From an uncultured Clostridiaceae bacterium (lineage in GTDB: Bacteria; Bacillota; Clostridia; Clostridiales; Oxobacteraceae), in assembly GCA_937900065.1 (NCBI GenBank), contig CALCDS010000339.1:1-5843 (forward strand): a DNA stretch of 5,843 nt. The letters are read 5' to 3'. Of this stretch, positions 5,006-5,843 are shown piece by piece. The stretch's first letter is position 1, and each line of letters begins with the position of its first letter. The notes beneath the pieces were generated by a model, which was not told where the DNA came from, made no database searches, and saw only the letters and a list, made by a program, of their open reading frames with translations. The translations under genes and the position numbers were made by a program.

Positions 5006-5646
5006 AACAGGAGTTTTTAAACAGCGAAGGAAGCAGAATAATATATGACCTGATAAAGGTGATCCATGATAACAAGCAATACCTGAGCGATATAGACGGG
5101 GCGATAGGCGATGGAGACCATGGAATCAACATGAACAAAGGCTTTAGCATATGCGAGCAGAAACTTAAATCAGACCCCGGTGATTTGACCCATAGCCTAG
5201 AAATACTTTCAGAAGTGCTTATGAAAGATATAGGCGGTTCAATGGGCCCATTATATGGGATGTTTTTTGCGGCAGTGGCGGATGCATGCAGAGGTAAAAG
5301 AATTATTGATTCAAAAGTCTTTGGTAAAATGTTGGCTGACGGTAAAGAGAGCATAGTCGAGATCGGCTCTGCAAAGGTTGGAGACAAGACATTATTGGAT
5401 ACTTTGGCACCTGCTGTAGAAGCTTTTAACAATAGCGTGGAGAATGGGAATAACTTTATACAATCTGTTGAGGATATGAATAAAGCCGCAATAAAGGGCA
5501 GAGATTCAACCAAAAATATGATTGCAAAACTAGGCCGCGCGAGCAGGCTTGGGAAGCGCTCTATAGGAGTAATCGATGCAGGCGCGGCTTCATGTTGCCT
5601 GATACTTGAATCTATGGCTGATACCATTGAGAAAATTTTAGAATAA
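5002..5646 (+). CDS. dhaL: Dihydroxyacetone kinase subunit DhaL, nucleotide-binding
   Basis: The 214-residue protein is close to the length of E. coli DhaL. It carries the ADP/ATP site and passes phosphate to the ketose held by DhaK. The magnesium-binding cluster is D32, D37 and D39 in DIDGAIGDGDHG (30-41). Further family motifs are GGSMGPLYG (78-86), GDKTLLD (127-133), GRASRLGKRSIG (178-189) and DAGAAS (192-197), where many relatives have DPGATS and a Tyr-Leu-Gly-Glu segment instead of RLGK. ATG at 5002 overlaps the dhaK stop (ATGA, 5002-5005), and AGGAG lies 6 bases upstream inside dhaK, indicating translational coupling and a fixed subunit ratio. In PTS-type enzymes DhaL keeps a bound ADP rephosphorylated by DhaM; in fused kinases the same domain uses ATP. 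Which applies here cannot be read from the sequence by eye. Confidence 0.93.
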   Translation: MKQEFLNSEGSRIIYDLIKVIHDNKQYLSDIDGAIGDGDHGINMNKGFSICEQKLKSDPGDLTHSLEILSEVLMKDIGGSMGPLYGMFFAAVADACRGKRIIDSKVFGKMLADGKESIVEIGSAKVGDKTLLDTLAPAVEAFNNSVENGNNFIQSVEDMNKAAIKGRDSTKNMIAKLGRASRLGKRSIGVIDAGAASCCLILESMADTIEKILE

Positions 5647-5658
5647 ATAAAACCTTGA

Positions 5659-5688
5659 AGGGAATCAAATTTTAAAATTTGATTCCCT
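5659..5688. repeat. Perfect 30-nt palindrome after dhaL
   Basis: AGGGAATCAAATTTT at 5659-5673 is followed directly by its exact reverse complement at 5674-5688. The RNA would fold into a stem of up to about 13 bp. The plus strand has no T-tract behind it (ATAAATAATAAAAAG), so it is a poor intrinsic terminator for this operon. It may protect the mRNA 3' end, or act as a terminator for transcripts arriving from the right, where TTTTATTTA would follow. Confidence 0.65.
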
Positions 5689-5697
5689 ATAAATAAT

Positions 5698-5728
5698 AAA
5701 AAGCGGCCTTGCTTTTAAGGCGCTTTTT
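5698..5728. terminator. Bidirectional intrinsic terminator of the operon
   Basis: AAAAAGC-G-GCCTT (5698-5710) pairs with AAGGC-GCTTTTT (5717-5728) around the loop GCTTTT, with G5705 bulged. The stem ends in a run of five T on the plus strand and, by symmetry, on the minus strand. It lies 52 bases after the dhaL stop and is the most likely end of the operon transcript. Confidence 0.8.
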
Positions 5729-5740
5729 ATTGTTATATCG

Positions 5741-5787
5741 ATGAGAGGAAAAACTCGGGATAACTTATCCCGAGTTTTCCTACTCAT
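5741..5787. terminator. Second long stem-loop, possible terminator for a convergent gene
   Basis: ATGAG-AGGAAAA-A-CTCGGGATAA (5741-5763) pairs with TTATCCCGAG-TTTTCCT-A-CTCAT (5765-5787), with A bulges on each side, giving about 22 bp. The T-run within the 3' arm is four bases on the plus strand and five on the minus strand. Its near symmetry suits two-way termination between this operon and a gene to the right, but no such gene can be confirmed inside the window. Confidence 0.6.
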
Positions 5788-5843
5788 TATCTCTCAGAAA
5801 GAGCATTTTTCCTGACTAACATGGTTCTCCGTCTGCATCATGG

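Noticed and set aside
4977..5627. A 216-codon open frame on the minus strand opposite dhaL.
   Set aside because: It lies wholly antisense to a clearly conserved DhaL, has no family features and no plausible binding site context; it is a codon-bias shadow.
5794..5843. Possible 3' end of a minus-strand gene at the right edge (stop TGA at 5796-5794, or TAG at 5818-5816 in another frame).
   Set aside because: Two short frames stay open to the edge and neither gives a recognisable protein; 50 bases cannot decide.

Overview
The window is AT-rich DNA with strong AGGAGG-type ribosome binding sites, one TTG start, tightly packed co-directional genes and stem-loop terminators. This points to a low-G+C Gram-positive bacterium, most likely a clostridial (Clostridia) species. 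The class is an inference from codon and base composition and signal style; no phylogenetic marker gene is present.

Layout: bases 1-90 carry the last 29 codons of an unidentified plus-strand gene. Bases 91-520 are a long AT-rich non-coding region with several dyads, a plausible promoter at about 394-423 and a perfect operator-like inverted repeat at 441-456. Six plus-strand genes follow: a fructose-family PTS EIIC membrane protein (521-1561), a bicupin (1693-2610), a ketose 3-epimerase-type TIM-barrel protein (2664-3521), an RpiB/LacAB-type sugar-phosphate isomerase (3523-3987), DhaK (3992-5005, TTG start) and DhaL (5002-5646). A 20-bp stem-loop without a T-tract (1596-1642) separates the transporter gene from the enzyme genes. 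The last four genes are nearly contiguous (53, 1, 4 and -4 nt junctions). After dhaL come three stem-loops in tandem (5659-5787), the second of which looks like an ordinary bidirectional intrinsic terminator. The last ~55 bases hold nothing I can assign.

Proposed joint function (inference): this is a sugar-catabolic operon. EIIC brings in a substrate, DhaKL phosphorylates a short-chain ketose, the epimerase-like enzyme works through a 2,3-enediolate, and the RpiB-family enzyme makes the aldose phosphate. The set kinase + TIM barrel + RpiB matches the last three steps known from mycobacterial erythritol/threitol use (erythrulose kinase, L-erythrulose-1-phosphate isomerase, D-erythrulose-4-phosphate isomerase), which end at D-erythrose 4-phosphate. 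The RpiB protein supports a non-cyclising tetrose phosphate because the histidine linked to ring opening in E. coli RpiB is a serine here. Unusual points are the EIIC without EIIA or EIIB, DhaKL without DhaM, no polyol dehydrogenase, and a bicupin of unknown role whose second metal site is degraded. I regard the cluster as a candidate undescribed PTS-linked tetrulose (or related ketose) pathway.
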